Assembly: GCF_900635455.1 (NCBI RefSeq)
Contig: NZ_LR134116.1
Location: 434,001 to 498,000, forward strand
From: Yersinia intermedia
GTDB lineage: Bacteria > Pseudomonadota > Gammaproteobacteria > Enterobacterales > Enterobacteriaceae
Direction of reading: 5' to 3'
Length of the DNA stretch: 64,000 bases
Part shown: piece by piece, positions 19,407 through 29,472 of the stretch
Numbering within the stretch: position 1 is the stretch's first letter
How the letters are laid out: each line of letters starts with the position of its first letter
Translations under genes and position numbers: made by a program
The notes under the pieces: model-generated
Databases searched by the model: none
The model's input: the letters and a program-made list of their open reading frames with translations, nothing else
Told to the model about the DNA's origin: nothing

Positions 19407-20865
19407 ATTACTGGTCAATATCACACCGTCTGAAACGCGAGTTGCCTACATTGATGGTGGCATCTTGCAAGAAATACACATTGAACGAGAAGCGAAAAGA
19501 GGGATCGTCGGTAATATCTACAAAGGTCGTGTCAGCCGGGTTTTACCGGGCATGCAAGCGGCGTTTGTCGATATTGGTCTGGATAAGGCCGCCTTCCTCC
19601 ATGCCTCCGATATCATGCCCCACACCGAATGCGTGGCTGGGGATGAACAGAAAAATTTCAATGTGCGCGATATCGCTGAACTGGTGCGCCAAGGGCAGGA
19701 TTTAATGGTGCAGGTGGTGAAAGACCCTCTTGGCACCAAAGGTGCACGTTTGACCACGGATATCACGTTACCTTCCCGCTATTTGGTACTTATGCCGGGA
19801 GCTGCCCATGTTGGGGTGTCGCAGCGAATTGAAAGCGAAGCAGAACGCGAACGCCTGAAAAAAACTGTGGCGGCCTACTGTGATGAACAGGGCGGTTTTA
19901 TTATCCGTACTGCCGCCGAAGGAATTGGTGAAGAAGAGCTATCGGCAGATGCTGCCTTCCTCAAACGGCTGTGGACTAAAGTCCAGGAGCGGAAGAAGCG
20001 CAATATCACCAAATATAAGTTGTATGGCGAGATGGCACTGGCGCAACGCGTACTGCGTGATTTTGCCGGTGCGGCACTGGATAAAATCCGAGTCGACTCC
20101 AAGCTGACTTATGACCTGCTGGTGGAATTTACCAGTGAATACATTCCTGAGATGACCGCAAAGCTGGAGCTGTATGCAGGCAAACAGCCGATTTTCGATC
20201 TCTACGATGTCGAAAATGAAATTCAGCGCTCATTGGAACGTAAAGTTGAGCTAAAATCAGGTGGTTACTTGATTATTGATCAAACAGAAGCCATGACTAC
20301 CGTGGATATCAACACCGGTGCTTTTGTGGGTCATCGTAATCTCGACGAGACGATTTTCAATACCAATATTGAAGCCACTCAGGCCATCGCCCGCCAGCTA
20401 CGCATGCGTAACTTGGGGGGGATTATCATTATTGATTTCATTGATATGAGTAATGAAGAGCATCGTCGGCGTGTATTGCATTCATTAGAACAGGCATTGA
20501 GTAAAGATCGGGTAAAAACCAGTATTAATGGTTTCTCTCAGCTAGGCTTAGTCGAAATGACGCGTAAGCGCACACGAGAGAGCATCGAGCATGTTTTATG
20601 CAACGAATGCCCAACCTGCCGTGGCCGTGGCACCGTTAAATCGGTGGAAACCGTGTGCTATGAGATATTGCGTGAAATTGTCCGAGTGCACCACGCTTAC
20701 GATTCTGATCGCTTCCTGGTTTATGCGTCTCCAGCGGTAGGAGAAGCACTGAAAGGTGAAGAGTCACATGCTCTGGCTGAAGTGGAGATCTTCGTCGGTA
20801 AGCAGGTCAAAGTGCAGATTGAACCACTGTATAACCAAGAACAGTTTGATGTGGTGATGATGTAA
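19396..20865 (+). CDS. rng: ribonuclease G
   Basis: A 489-residue endoribonuclease that matures the 5' end of 16S rRNA and cleaves AU-rich single strands. The S1 RNA-binding domain (about 35-125) begins [20 protein letters not shown]. The 5'-sensor and DNase I-like catalytic region hold [20 protein letters not shown] and IIIDFIDM with the metal-binding aspartates, and the zinc-link is [11 protein letters not shown]. It matches E. coli RNase G in length and lacks the RNase E scaffold tail. Confidence 0.97.
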   Translation: MTAELLVNITPSETRVAYIDGGILQEIHIEREAKRGIVGNIYKGRVSRVLPGMQAAFVDIGLDKAAFLHASDIMPHTECVAGDEQKNFNVRDIAELVRQGQDLMVQVVKDPLGTKGARLTTDITLPSRYLVLMPGAAHVGVSQRIESEAERERLKKTVAAYCDEQGGFIIRTAAEGIGEEELSADAAFLKRLWTKVQERKKRNITKYKLYGEMALAQRVLRDFAGAALDKIRVDSKLTYDLLVEFTSEYIPEMTAKLELYAGKQPIFDLYDVENEIQRSLERKVELKSGGYLIIDQTEAMTTVDINTGAFVGHRNLDETIFNTNIEATQAIARQLRMRNLGGIIIIDFIDMSNEEHRRRVLHSLEQALSKDRVKTSINGFSQLGLVEMTRKRTRESIEHVLCNECPTCRGRGTVKSVETVCYEILREIVRVHHAYDSDRFLVYASPAVGEALKGEESHALAEVEIFVGKQVKVQIEPLYNQEQFDVVMM

Positions 20866-20909
20866 GATTTTCCGCTGCCATTCGTGCAGCGGATGGCAAG
20901 GAGAGATGT

Positions 20910-23900
20910 GTGAGGCGACTGCCCAGGATAATATTTGCGACAGGCGCCACAATGATTGTTGTGGTGGCACTGTTGGTCAGTGGGCTACGCATGATGCTGC
21001 CTCTCATCAACGACTATCGTCTGCAAATCGTGGCCAAGGTTCAGTCCATCAGCGGTATTCCACTGGAAGTGGGGTTCATGCAGGGATCGTGGGAACCGTT
21101 TGGCCCAACGTTGGAATTGCGCGATATTCACGCTAAATTGCCGAAAGCCGACTGGCAGGTGCAGCGGGTGACCCTTGCGCTTGATGTGTGGCAGTCACTG
21201 TTGCACTGGCGCTGGCAGTTCCGTGATATGACCTTCTATCAATTGCAGTTAGATTTGCACACTACGTTGGATATGCAGCAAAACAGCAGCCGCAATCTTG
21301 AAACGGGTAATCTTAGTGATATCTTCCTGCGCCAATTAGATCACTTTGATCTGCGTAATAGCCGTGTCTCATTTCTCACGCCTTCTGGTCCCCGCGCGGA
21401 ATTAGAGATCCCGCAACTCACCTGGCTTAACTCCCTGAACCGGCATCGCGCCGAAGGGCAAATCAGCTTGTCGACCATTAATGGTCAGCACGGTGCGGTG
21501 CAGGTGCGGATGGACCTACACGATAATCAAGGCATCCTCAATAACGGCACGGTCTATATGCAGGCCGACAATATCGACCTGAAACCGTGGATCAGTCGCT
21601 GGCTGCGTACCAATACTGGGCTGGATAATGCAGAATTTAGCCTGGCGGCCTGGCTGAGTATCAAAAGTGGCGCGATTTACAGTGGTAATGTGCTACTCAG
21701 TGAGGGGCAGGCCAATTGGACTGTCGCGGGCAAATCACATCAGTTGGCAGTAGATAATTTTGTGTTGGAAGGCCGCCGTCAGGGTAATGGCTGGCAGATT
21801 GATGCCCCGCAGCTAAGTCTGAAAACCGATGGTCAGGCATGGCCTAAAGGGCATTTATCGGCACTGTGGTTACCGGAAAATACGCAGTTTATTGGCCCAG
21901 ACCAATCTCAGGAATTACGCATTCGCGCCACTAATATTCAGTTGGAGCGGGTGGGGCCACTGTTACCGACCTTGTCACTTTTTACCCCAGAGCTAATGAA
22001 CCGTTGGGCGGATTTACGGCCACAAGGGAATATCGATGCATTGGCATTGGACATTCCTATCAGCCAACCAGAAAAAACCCGTTTTCAGGCCAAATGGCAC
22101 AATATCAGTTGGCAACACTGGGATTTGTTGCCGGGGGTTAATAATTTTGCCGGTGCGCTGAGTGGTTCCGCAGCGCTTGGGCGGTTGGATATCAATCTCA
22201 AAGACAGCACATTACCCTATGGTGATATGTTCCGCGCGCCGCTGGAGGTTAGTCAGGCCAGTGGTGCAGTCAACTGGCAGATTGATGATAAAGGCTGGGA
22301 ACTGTGGAGTGACCAGTTAGATGTCAGAGCTAAATCGCTGTGGGGCAACGGCAGCTTCCGCTATCAGCAACCCGATAAAGGGCAACCGTGGCTGAAAATT
22401 CTGACCGGTATTCGCTTGTATGATGCGACCAATGCATGGCGCTATTTCCCTGAACCGCTGATGGGCAAGAAGCTGGTGGACTATCTGACCGAGGCGTTAC
22501 AGGGTGGGCAGGTAGACAACGCAACACTTATCTATAATGGCAATCCTCATGATTTCCCTTATAAAAAGAAAGAAGGCCAGTTCCAGGTTTATGTGCCACT
22601 GCGTAACGCCACCTTCCAATTCCAACCAGATTGGCCTGCGTTAGAGAATTTAGCCATTGATCTTGATTTCCTCAACGAAGGTTTGTGGATGGATGCCCCT
22701 CACGCGATGTTGGGAAAGGTCACCGGCAGTAATATCAGCGCTATTATCCCCGACTATCTGAAAGAAAAGCTGTATGTCGACGCCGAAGTGGTTGGCGAAG
22801 GGCGCGATGTCCATGACTACTTTACGGAGACACCGCTGAATGATTCCGTGGCGCAAACGCTGGAAGAGCTGCAAGTCGGTGGTAAAGTTAGTGGGCGCTT
22901 ACATCTGGATATCCCCTTGGAAGAGGGCCTTATTACCCATGCCAGCGGTGAAGTGACGCTCAACAACAACAGCCTGTTGGTGAAGCCATTGCAAAGCCAA
23001 CTGGAAAACATCAGTGGCAAGTTCCGCTTTAACGATGGCAATCTCGCTAGCGATACCTTATCCGCGAACTGGTTTGGGCAGCCATTGGCGGTTGATTTCA
23101 CTACACAAGAGCAACCAAAAAACTTTTTGGTGAATGTTGGGTTGGGTGGTGACTGGTTACCGGCCAAATTACCCGGTGTTCCCGCTGATGTAGCAAAATT
23201 GCTCAGTGGTAGCGCCAATTGGCAGGGTAAAGTCGCGGTGCAACTACCGAAAAATGGCAAGCCAGACTATAAAGTTGATGTGACGGCTGACTTGAAAAAA
23301 GTGAGCAGTCACTTACCTGCTCCGCTAGATAAAACAAGCGGTCAGGCATTACCCATGCATGTACAGGTGGTGGGTGGGCTGGAGGCGTTTACCCTCTCAG
23401 GCAGTGCTGGCAGCAACAATACGTTCAACAGCCAGTGGTTGTTGCAAAAAGAACAAGTAGAGCTGGCGCGGGCTATCTGGCAATCCGACAGTAAAAAAGT
23501 CCCGCCACTGCCGGAGGATAAAGGTTTGGTCCTCAAACTGCCGGCACTGGATGGCGAGAGTTGGTTGGCGTTGCTGGCACCGGAGTTTACCCGTGTCAGT
23601 GCACCTTTTAGCTCATCAGCGCCACCAAAAATAAAAGGCAGTGCATCCAATGTCACGCTTCCTCCCCGGCTGACCTTACAGACGCCACAGCTTTTGGTCG
23701 GTGGGCAGGCCTGGCACCAACTGACACTGCTGATTGAACCATTATTAACCGGTACTCAGGTCACGGCAAAAGGTCAGGAAGTGGATGGTAGCCTGCTGAT
23801 GGCCGAACATGGGCCATGGCGTGCCGATATTAATTATCTTTATTACAACCCGCAATGGACCACGCACGAAGCACAAGATCCTCTGGCGCAAGCTGCGTTG

Positions 23901-24767
23901 CAGGAGCCACAAGCTCCCAGTAAGATTTCGTTCCGTGATTGGCCTGCGCTGCAATTACGCTGCAAATCCTGTTGGATTTTGGGGCAGAATGTCGGGCGTA
24001 TTAACGCTGATCTGACACCGCAAGGCTCGGTGCTGGTGTTAACTAACGGCTTGATTGAGGCTGGCAATGGGCGGGCTAAAGTTTCCGGCGAATGGCAGCA
24101 AGACCGCAATGGTGATAAAACCGCGCTTAACATCGCGCTGAGCGGGCCGAAGATCGATGAAACCATTTCATTCTTCGGCCTGACAACACCGATAAAAGAT
24201 GCCTCTTTTGATATCAATGCCGATGTTAACTGGCGCGGTGTTCCGTGGCAGCCACAGATTAATACCCTGAATGGGACATTAAAGAGTAGATTGGGCAGAG
24301 GCCAACTGAGTGATCTCGGTGGCGGGCGCGCCGGTCAGCTACTGCGATTGGTCAGCTTTGACGCACTATTACGTAAGCTCCAGCTTGATTTTAGTGATAC
24401 GTTTAGTCGTGACTTTGCGTTTGATTCAATTCGGGGCACGGCCAATATTAAAGATGGTGTAATGCATACCAATGATTTAGTGGTGGATGGCTTGGCGGCC
24501 GATATTGCCATGAGTGGTAATGTTGACTTGGCTAAACGCCAGATAGCCATGGAAGCGGTTATTACACCGGATATTTCGGCCACCGTCGGTGTTGCGACTG
24601 CTTTTGCGATCAACCCGGTGATCGGGGCTGCGGTGTTTGCTGCCTCGAAGATTTTAGGACCATTATGGAGCAAGGTTTCGCTGATTCGTTACCAGATTAC
24701 CGGTAGTTTGGATCAACCAACCATCCATGAAGTATTACGCCAGCTAAAGGAGAGTAAGGCGCCATGA
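20910..24767 (+). CDS. yhdP: AsmA-like envelope protein YhdP
   Basis: A 1285-residue protein anchored in the inner membrane by an N-terminal helix (FATGATMIVVVALLVSGLRM) with a giant periplasmic beta-rich groove ending in an AsmA-like domain (PDISATVGVATAFAINPVIGA). YhdP, TamB and YdbH together move phospholipids from the inner to the outer membrane. The GTG at 20910 follows AAGGAGAG at good spacing, and the translation MRRLPRIIFATGA matches the E. coli start. It is slightly longer than E. coli YhdP (1266). Its stop overlaps the next gene by four bases. Confidence 0.95.
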   Translation: MRRLPRIIFATGATMIVVVALLVSGLRMMLPLINDYRLQIVAKVQSISGIPLEVGFMQGSWEPFGPTLELRDIHAKLPKADWQVQRVTLALDVWQSLLHWRWQFRDMTFYQLQLDLHTTLDMQQNSSRNLETGNLSDIFLRQLDHFDLRNSRVSFLTPSGPRAELEIPQLTWLNSLNRHRAEGQISLSTINGQHGAVQVRMDLHDNQGILNNGTVYMQADNIDLKPWISRWLRTNTGLDNAEFSLAAWLSIKSGAIYSGNVLLSEGQANWTVAGKSHQLAVDNFVLEGRRQGNGWQIDAPQLSLKTDGQAWPKGHLSALWLPENTQFIGPDQSQELRIRATNIQLERVGPLLPTLSLFTPELMNRWADLRPQGNIDALALDIPISQPEKTRFQAKWHNISWQHWDLLPGVNNFAGALSGSAALGRLDINLKDSTLPYGDMFRAPLEVSQASGAVNWQIDDKGWELWSDQLDVRAKSLWGNGSFRYQQPDKGQPWLKILTGIRLYDATNAWRYFPEPLMGKKLVDYLTEALQGGQVDNATLIYNGNPHDFPYKKKEGQFQVYVPLRNATFQFQPDWPALENLAIDLDFLNEGLWMDAPHAMLGKVTGSNISAIIPDYLKEKLYVDAEVVGEGRDVHDYFTETPLNDSVAQTLEELQVGGKVSGRLHLDIPLEEGLITHASGEVTLNNNSLLVKPLQSQLENISGKFRFNDGNLASDTLSANWFGQPLAVDFTTQEQPKNFLVNVGLGGDWLPAKLPGVPADVAKLLSGSANWQGKVAVQLPKNGKPDYKVDVTADLKKVSSHLPAPLDKTSGQALPMHVQVVGGLEAFTLSGSAGSNNTFNSQWLLQKEQVELARAIWQSDSKKVPPLPEDKGLVLKLPALDGESWLALLAPEFTRVSAPFSSSAPPKIKGSASNVTLPPRLTLQTPQLLVGGQAWHQLTLLIEPLLTGTQVTAKGQEVDGSLLMAEHGPWRADINYLYYNPQWTTHEAQDPLAQAALQEPQAPSKISFRDWPALQLRCKSCWILGQNVGRINADLTPQGSVLVLTNGLIEAGNGRAKVSGEWQQDRNGDKTALNIALSGPKIDETISFFGLTTPIKDASFDINADVNWRGVPWQPQINTLNGTLKSRLGRGQLSDLGGGRAGQLLRLVSFDALLRKLQLDFSDTFSRDFAFDSIRGTANIKDGVMHTNDLVVDGLAADIAMSGNVDLAKRQIAMEAVITPDISATVGVATAFAINPVIGAAVFAASKILGPLWSKVSLIRYQITGSLDQPTIHEVLRQLKESKAP

Positions 24768-25618
24768 AAAATGCCAATGTTGCATTATTGCAGTTATGCA
24801 GCGGTGAAAATACCCGTGACAATCTGGCTCAAATTGAGCAGCAGATCAAACAGTTAAACTCTGGTATTAAACTGGTTATGACGCCGGAAAATGCATTGTT
24901 ATTTGCCAATGCCGCCTCTTATCGTCACCATGCCGAGCAACATAATGACGGGCCGTTGCAACAGCAAATTCGTGAGATGGCACGCCATTACGGGGTGTGG
25001 ATTCAAGTGGGCTCGATGCCGATGATAAGCCGCGAATCACCGGATCTTATCACCACCAGTAGCTTGCTGTTTGATGATCAGGGCGAACTGAAAGCCCGTT
25101 ACGACAAAATTCACATGTTTGACGTGGATATTAACGATACTCATGGCCGTTATCGTGAGTCTGATACCTATCAGCCGGGTGAACAACTAACGGTGGTTGA
25201 TACGCCGGTAGGTCGCTTAGGCATGACGGTTTGTTATGATTTACGTTTCCCTGGCTTATTCCAGGCTTTGCGGGCGCAGGGGGCTGAGATTATTTCAGTG
25301 CCATCGGCCTTTACCAAAATGACCGGTGAAGCTCACTGGGAGATTTTATTGCGCGCACGGGCGATTGAAAACCAGTGCGTGATACTGGCTGCGGCACAGG
25401 TAGGGCGTCATGGCGCCACTCGCCGCACCTGGGGCCACACTATGGCGGTTGATGCCTGGGGTAAAATATTGGGGCAGAACCCAGATGCGGTTGCTGCCTT
25501 AAAAGTAAAAATTGAAACCACAGGTTTGAACATTATCCGTAATCAGATGCCGGTATTGCAGCACAATCGCTTCCTGCCGTCTCCGTTGCCGTCATCGCAT
25601 AAACCATCATCTAATTAA
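24764..25618 (+). CDS. nitrilase-family amidase, probably deaminated glutathione amidase
   Basis: A 284-residue carbon-nitrogen hydrolase. The Glu-Lys-Cys triad is clear: E42 in MTPENALLF, K115 in YDKIHMFDVD and C157 in VCYDLRFPGL. The KIHMFDVDI and CYDLRFP contexts are those of the Nit1/YbeM group, which hydrolyses deaminated glutathione as metabolite repair. ATGA overlap with yhdP and 12 bp to tldD place it in one operon. E. coli K-12 lacks a gene here, so this is an extra member of the yhdP-tldD block. The substrate is inferred from family only. Confidence 0.85.
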   Translation: MKNANVALLQLCSGENTRDNLAQIEQQIKQLNSGIKLVMTPENALLFANAASYRHHAEQHNDGPLQQQIREMARHYGVWIQVGSMPMISRESPDLITTSSLLFDDQGELKARYDKIHMFDVDINDTHGRYRESDTYQPGEQLTVVDTPVGRLGMTVCYDLRFPGLFQALRAQGAEIISVPSAFTKMTGEAHWEILLRARAIENQCVILAAAQVGRHGATRRTWGHTMAVDAWGKILGQNPDAVAALKVKIETTGLNIIRNQMPVLQHNRFLPSPLPSSHKPSSN

Positions 25619-25630
25619 AGAGTGAAAACT

Positions 25631-27076
25631 ATGAGCCTCTCGTTTGTCAGTGAGCAGTTACTCGCTGCTAACAAGCTGAACCATCAGGACTTGTTCTCAG
25701 TATTGGGGCAGTTGGCTGAGCGCCGCCTCGATTACGCTGACCTGTATTTCCAGTCCAGCTATCACGAGGCCTGGGTGTTGGAAGACAGCATCATCAAAGA
25801 TGGCTCTTACAATATTGATCAGGGTGTAGGCGTGCGAGCGGTCAGCGGTGAAAAGACCGGTTTTGCTTATGCCGACCAAATCACCCTGAATGCTTTGCAG
25901 CAAAGTGCTCATGCGGCACGCAGTATTGTGCGTGATAACGGTAACGGTAAAGTGCATACCTTGGGTGAAGTCGCCTATCAGGCGCTTTATCCACTGCTAG
26001 ACCCGTTACAAAGCTTGTCTCGCGAAGATAAAATTGCGCTGCTCCATCGGGTAGATAAAGTGGCCCGTGCCGCCGATAAACGGGTGCAGGAAGTCAGTGC
26101 CAGCTTGACCGGTGTCTATGAGCAGGTTCTGGTGGCAGCCACTGATGGCACGCTGGCGGCAGATGTGCGCCCACTGGTGCGGCTGTCGGTCAGCGTATTG
26201 GTGGAAGACAACGGCAAACGCGAACGCGGTGCCAGCGGTGGTGGTGGCCGTTTTGGCTATGACTACTTCCTCGAAACTGTGGATGGCGAAGTGCGAGCTG
26301 ATAACTTTGCCAATGAAGCGGTCAGAATGGCACTGGTAAATCTGTCGGCTGTTGCCGCCCCTGCTGGCGCTATGCCGGTAGTCCTAGGTGCAGGTTGGCC
26401 GGGTGTATTGTTGCACGAAGCGGTCGGTCATGGTTTGGAAGGTGATTTCAACCGCCGTGGCAGTTCAGTCTTCAGCGGCCAAATGGGTAAATTGGTCGCG
26501 TCAGAACTGTGTACCGTGGTGGACGATGGCACTATGCAAGGCCGCCGTGGCTCGCTGGCTATCGACGATGAAGGGGTGCCGGGCCAGTACAACGTGCTGA
26601 TTGAAAACGGTATTCTGAAAGGCTACATGCAGGATAAGTTGAACGCGCGCCTGATGGGCGTTGCACCGACCGGTAATGGCCGCCGTGAATCCTACGCGCA
26701 CTTGCCAATGCCACGCATGACCAACACCTATATGCTGGCCGGTAAATCGACACCGGAAGAGATCATCGCCAGTGTGGAATATGGCCTGTACGCGCCTAAC
26801 TTTGGCGGCGGTCAGGTGGATATTACATCCGGTAAGTTTGTGTTCTCAACCTCCGAAGCGTACTTAATCGAGAAAGGTAAAATCACCCGTGCGGTGAAAG
26901 GTGCCACCCTGATTGGTTCAGGTATTGAAGCCATGCAGCAGATTTCGATGGTCGGCAACGATCTGGCGCTGGATAAAGGCGTCGGTGTCTGCGGTAAAGA
27001 GGGGCAAAGCCTGCCAGTTGGCGTCGGCCAACCTACTCTGAAGTTAGATAATCTGACGGTAGGTGGTACGGCGTAG
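25631..27076 (+). CDS. tldD: metalloprotease TldD
   Basis: A 481-residue subunit of the TldD/TldE (PmbA) heterodimeric metalloprotease, which trims unfolded peptides, processes microcin B17 and degrades CcdA. The ATG at 25631 gives [20 protein letters not shown], the E. coli start and length; an upstream GTG is rejected. The zinc motif HExxxH is H262-E263-H267 in [16 protein letters not shown]. Its partner pmbA is about 7.6 kb away on the same strand. A strong stem-loop follows the gene. Confidence 0.97.
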   Translation: MSLSFVSEQLLAANKLNHQDLFSVLGQLAERRLDYADLYFQSSYHEAWVLEDSIIKDGSYNIDQGVGVRAVSGEKTGFAYADQITLNALQQSAHAARSIVRDNGNGKVHTLGEVAYQALYPLLDPLQSLSREDKIALLHRVDKVARAADKRVQEVSASLTGVYEQVLVAATDGTLAADVRPLVRLSVSVLVEDNGKRERGASGGGGRFGYDYFLETVDGEVRADNFANEAVRMALVNLSAVAAPAGAMPVVLGAGWPGVLLHEAVGHGLEGDFNRRGSSVFSGQMGKLVASELCTVVDDGTMQGRRGSLAIDDEGVPGQYNVLIENGILKGYMQDKLNARLMGVAPTGNGRRESYAHLPMPRMTNTYMLAGKSTPEEIIASVEYGLYAPNFGGGQVDITSGKFVFSTSEAYLIEKGKITRAVKGATLIGSGIEAMQQISMVGNDLALDKGVGVCGKEGQSLPVGVGQPTLKLDNLTVGGTA

Positions 27077-27087
27077 GGGTTGTTAGT

Positions 27088-27121
27088 AGGATGCCCCGTT
27101 TAGTTCCCAACGGGGCATCCT
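27088..27121. terminator. stem-loop between convergent tldD and aaeR
   Basis: AGGATGCCCCGTT-tagttccc-AACGGGGCATCCT is a perfect 13-bp stem just after tldD and just beyond the end of aaeR on the other strand. It lacks a T run but is well placed to end both transcripts. Confidence 0.65.
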
Positions 27122-27136
27122 ATAGCTATGGTATAT

Positions 27137-28048
27137 TCAACGATATCCCTGATATACCTCGGCCACCCGTTTAAAGTACTCAGTCAAATAGTCGATACAG
27201 ACCTGAACTTTAAGCGGCATTTTATCTTTCTCGGTATAGAGTGCATATACTGGTCGCGGATCAGAATGGTATTTTTTAAACAGTATTTCTACCTCCCCGC
27301 GTTTAATTTCCTCTATTACCCACATTAACGGGGCGTAAGCGATACCCGCACCCGCGTTAAGCCAACGGATCATGGTTTGTGAGTCATTGGTGACAAAACG
27401 GCCCTGTGGCGATATTTGCGTGGTAATGCCTTCTGGTGCGATTAGCTCAAAGTTACTGTCTGGTCGCACGCTATATTCCAGCCAGGAGAAATTGGTCATA
27501 TCACTGGGTTTTTCTGGCGTGCCATGTTGTGCTAAATAACTTTTTGCGGCGCAGACCACCATCGGCATAGAACCAAGGCGGCGTGAAAATAGCCCCGAAT
27601 CCTGTAATGCACCAACGCGAATCACCACATCTAAACCATCGGCAATTAAATCCGGTGCCGGAATACCTGTGACCAGATTAACGGATAGGCCGGGATACTC
27701 TTTCAACATTTCTGCTGTCATCGTTGCCAGTACATTTTGTGCCATTGTTGATGAGCAGCCGATGCGTAAGGTTCCGGTCGGCGTGTTGTTAAAGGCATAC
27801 AGTTGTTCATGGACCTCTTGTACTTCCTGCAACATGCGCCGACAACCCTGATAGTAAATTCGGCCTGCTTCAGTTAAACCAATACGGCGAGTACTGCGGT
27901 TTAGCAACTTAACATTTAGCTCGGTTTCCAGTTTTGACACTGTTTGGCTAATCGACGACACACTCATTTCTAACTGCCGTGCAGCGCCAGTGAAAGACCC
28001 ACACTCAACCACCTTGGCAAATACTGACATCCGTTTTAGTCTTTCCAT
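27137..28048 (-). CDS. aaeR: LysR-type regulator AaeR
   Basis: A 303-residue LysR-family regulator. The N-terminal winged helix (MERLKRMSVFAKVVECGSFT..SVSSISQTVSKLE) precedes an effector-binding domain. It is divergent from aaeXAB across 276 bp, as in E. coli, where AaeR activates efflux of p-hydroxybenzoate and related aromatic acids. LysR boxes should lie in that gap, but I cannot fix one by eye. Confidence 0.93.
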   Translation of the reverse strand: MERLKRMSVFAKVVECGSFTGAARQLEMSVSSISQTVSKLETELNVKLLNRSTRRIGLTEAGRIYYQGCRRMLQEVQEVHEQLYAFNNTPTGTLRIGCSSTMAQNVLATMTAEMLKEYPGLSVNLVTGIPAPDLIADGLDVVIRVGALQDSGLFSRRLGSMPMVVCAAKSYLAQHGTPEKPSDMTNFSWLEYSVRPDSNFELIAPEGITTQISPQGRFVTNDSQTMIRWLNAGAGIAYAPLMWVIEEIKRGEVEILFKKYHSDPRPVYALYTEKDKMPLKVQVCIDYLTEYFKRVAEVYQGYR

Positions 28049-28324
28049 GATTCACCCTGGGTTGATTGTTTACGCAGTTTTGATTGCTAACACTTGATTG
28101 TTAACTGTAGCTTAAAAGTGATTTAGATCACACATCGTAGATAAGGTGATAATAAGCAGGCTAATATACTGCTGTCGGGAGAATCGTTTTAGGTTTGAAA
28201 GCCACGCAGTTGAAGTGTTATCTCGCCTCGCTAAAGTTACAGTCATGTTTCTTAGTTAAGTTTAACCTATAAGTTAGTCTTATGGCTGGTTCACCGGCAC
28301 CCTATAATAGAAAGGATCTACAGA

Positions 28325-28528
28325 ATGACGTTGCTCCCGGTGATGGTGATATTTGGCCTCTCTTTTCCGCCAATATTTTTTGAGTTGCTCGTTTCGCTGG
28401 CGCTGTTTTTTGTTTTGCGCCGTGTGCTGCAACCTACCGGTATTTATGAGTTTGTCTGGCATCCGGCACTCTTTAATACCGCGCTGTATTGTTGCCTTTT
28501 CTATTTAATATCCCGTCTTTTTTCCTGA
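28325..28528 (+). CDS. aaeX: AaeX small membrane protein (DUF1656)
   Basis: A 67-residue protein with two membrane helices, [20 protein letters not shown] onward, ending [13 protein letters not shown]. The size and the FGLSFPP motif are those of AaeX/YhcR. It is the first gene of aaeXAB, eight bases ahead of aaeA. Its role in the efflux system is not established. Confidence 0.93.
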   Translation: MTLLPVMVIFGLSFPPIFFELLVSLALFFVLRRVLQPTGIYEFVWHPALFNTALYCCLFYLISRLFS

Positions 28529-28535
28529 GGTCGCC

Positions 28536-29471
28536 GTGAGTACTTTTTCATTAAAAATAATCCGTATCGGCATCACCTTATTGGTGGTTTTACTGGCGGT
28601 TATCGCTATTTTCAAAGTTTGGGCTTTTTATACTGAATCACCCTGGACCCGTGATGCCAAATTTACTGCCGATGTGGTGGCTATCGCACCGGACGTCAGT
28701 GGTTTGATCACCGACGTGCCGGTAAAAGACAATCAACTGGTGCAGAAAGGGCAAATTCTGTTTGTTATTGACCAACCACGCTACCAGCAGGCGTTGGCTG
28801 AAGCCGAGGCCGATGTGGCCTATTACCAAACACTGGCGGCGGAGAAACAACGTGAGTCCGGCCGGCGGCAACGTTTGGGGATTCAGGCGATGTCACAAGA
28901 AGAAATTGACCAGTCCAACAATGGATTACAAACCGCCAGGCATCAGTTGGCAAAAGCTATCGCAGTACGGGATTTAGCCACACTTGATCTGGAACGCACC
29001 ACCGTGCGTGCGCCTGCACAAGGCTGGGTGACGAATCTGAATGTTCATGTCGGGGAGTTTATTAACCGTGGTGCTACCGCTGTTGCACTGGTGAAAAAAG
29101 ATACTTTCTATATTTTGGCCTATTTGGAAGAGACCAAACTGGAAGGCGTTAAAGCGGGGTATCGGGCGGAAATTACCCCACTGGGCAGCAACCGTATTTT
29201 GCACGGTACTGTCGACAGTGTCTCCGCCGGTGTCACCAACAGCAGCAGCAGTGTCGATAGCAAAGGGTTGGCGACGATTGACAATAATCTGGAATGGGTA
29301 CGGCTGGCGCAACGAGTACCGGTGAAGATCCGTTTGGACAGTGAAGATCAACAGCATCCCTACCCCGCAGGGACGACGGCGACTGTGGTGATAACTGGGG
29401 CGACTGATCGCAACCCTAATCAGGCTTCACCGATTGTTAAGTTGATGCATCGCCTGCGCGAGTTTGGCTAA
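28536..29471 (+). CDS. aaeA: p-hydroxybenzoic acid efflux subunit AaeA
   Basis: A 311-residue membrane-fusion (periplasmic adaptor) protein of the HlyD/EmrA type. An N-terminal membrane anchor ([20 protein letters not shown]) is followed by the lipoyl/hairpin region ([20 protein letters not shown], a coiled coil near 90-140) and the beta-barrel. It couples the AaeB pump to an outer-membrane exit. The start is GTG at 28536. It ends two bases before the ATG of aaeB. Confidence 0.95.
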   Translation: MSTFSLKIIRIGITLLVVLLAVIAIFKVWAFYTESPWTRDAKFTADVVAIAPDVSGLITDVPVKDNQLVQKGQILFVIDQPRYQQALAEAEADVAYYQTLAAEKQRESGRRQRLGIQAMSQEEIDQSNNGLQTARHQLAKAIAVRDLATLDLERTTVRAPAQGWVTNLNVHVGEFINRGATAVALVKKDTFYILAYLEETKLEGVKAGYRAEITPLGSNRILHGTVDSVSAGVTNSSSSVDSKGLATIDNNLEWVRLAQRVPVKIRLDSEDQQHPYPAGTTATVVITGATDRNPNQASPIVKLMHRLREFG

Positions 29472-29472
29472 G

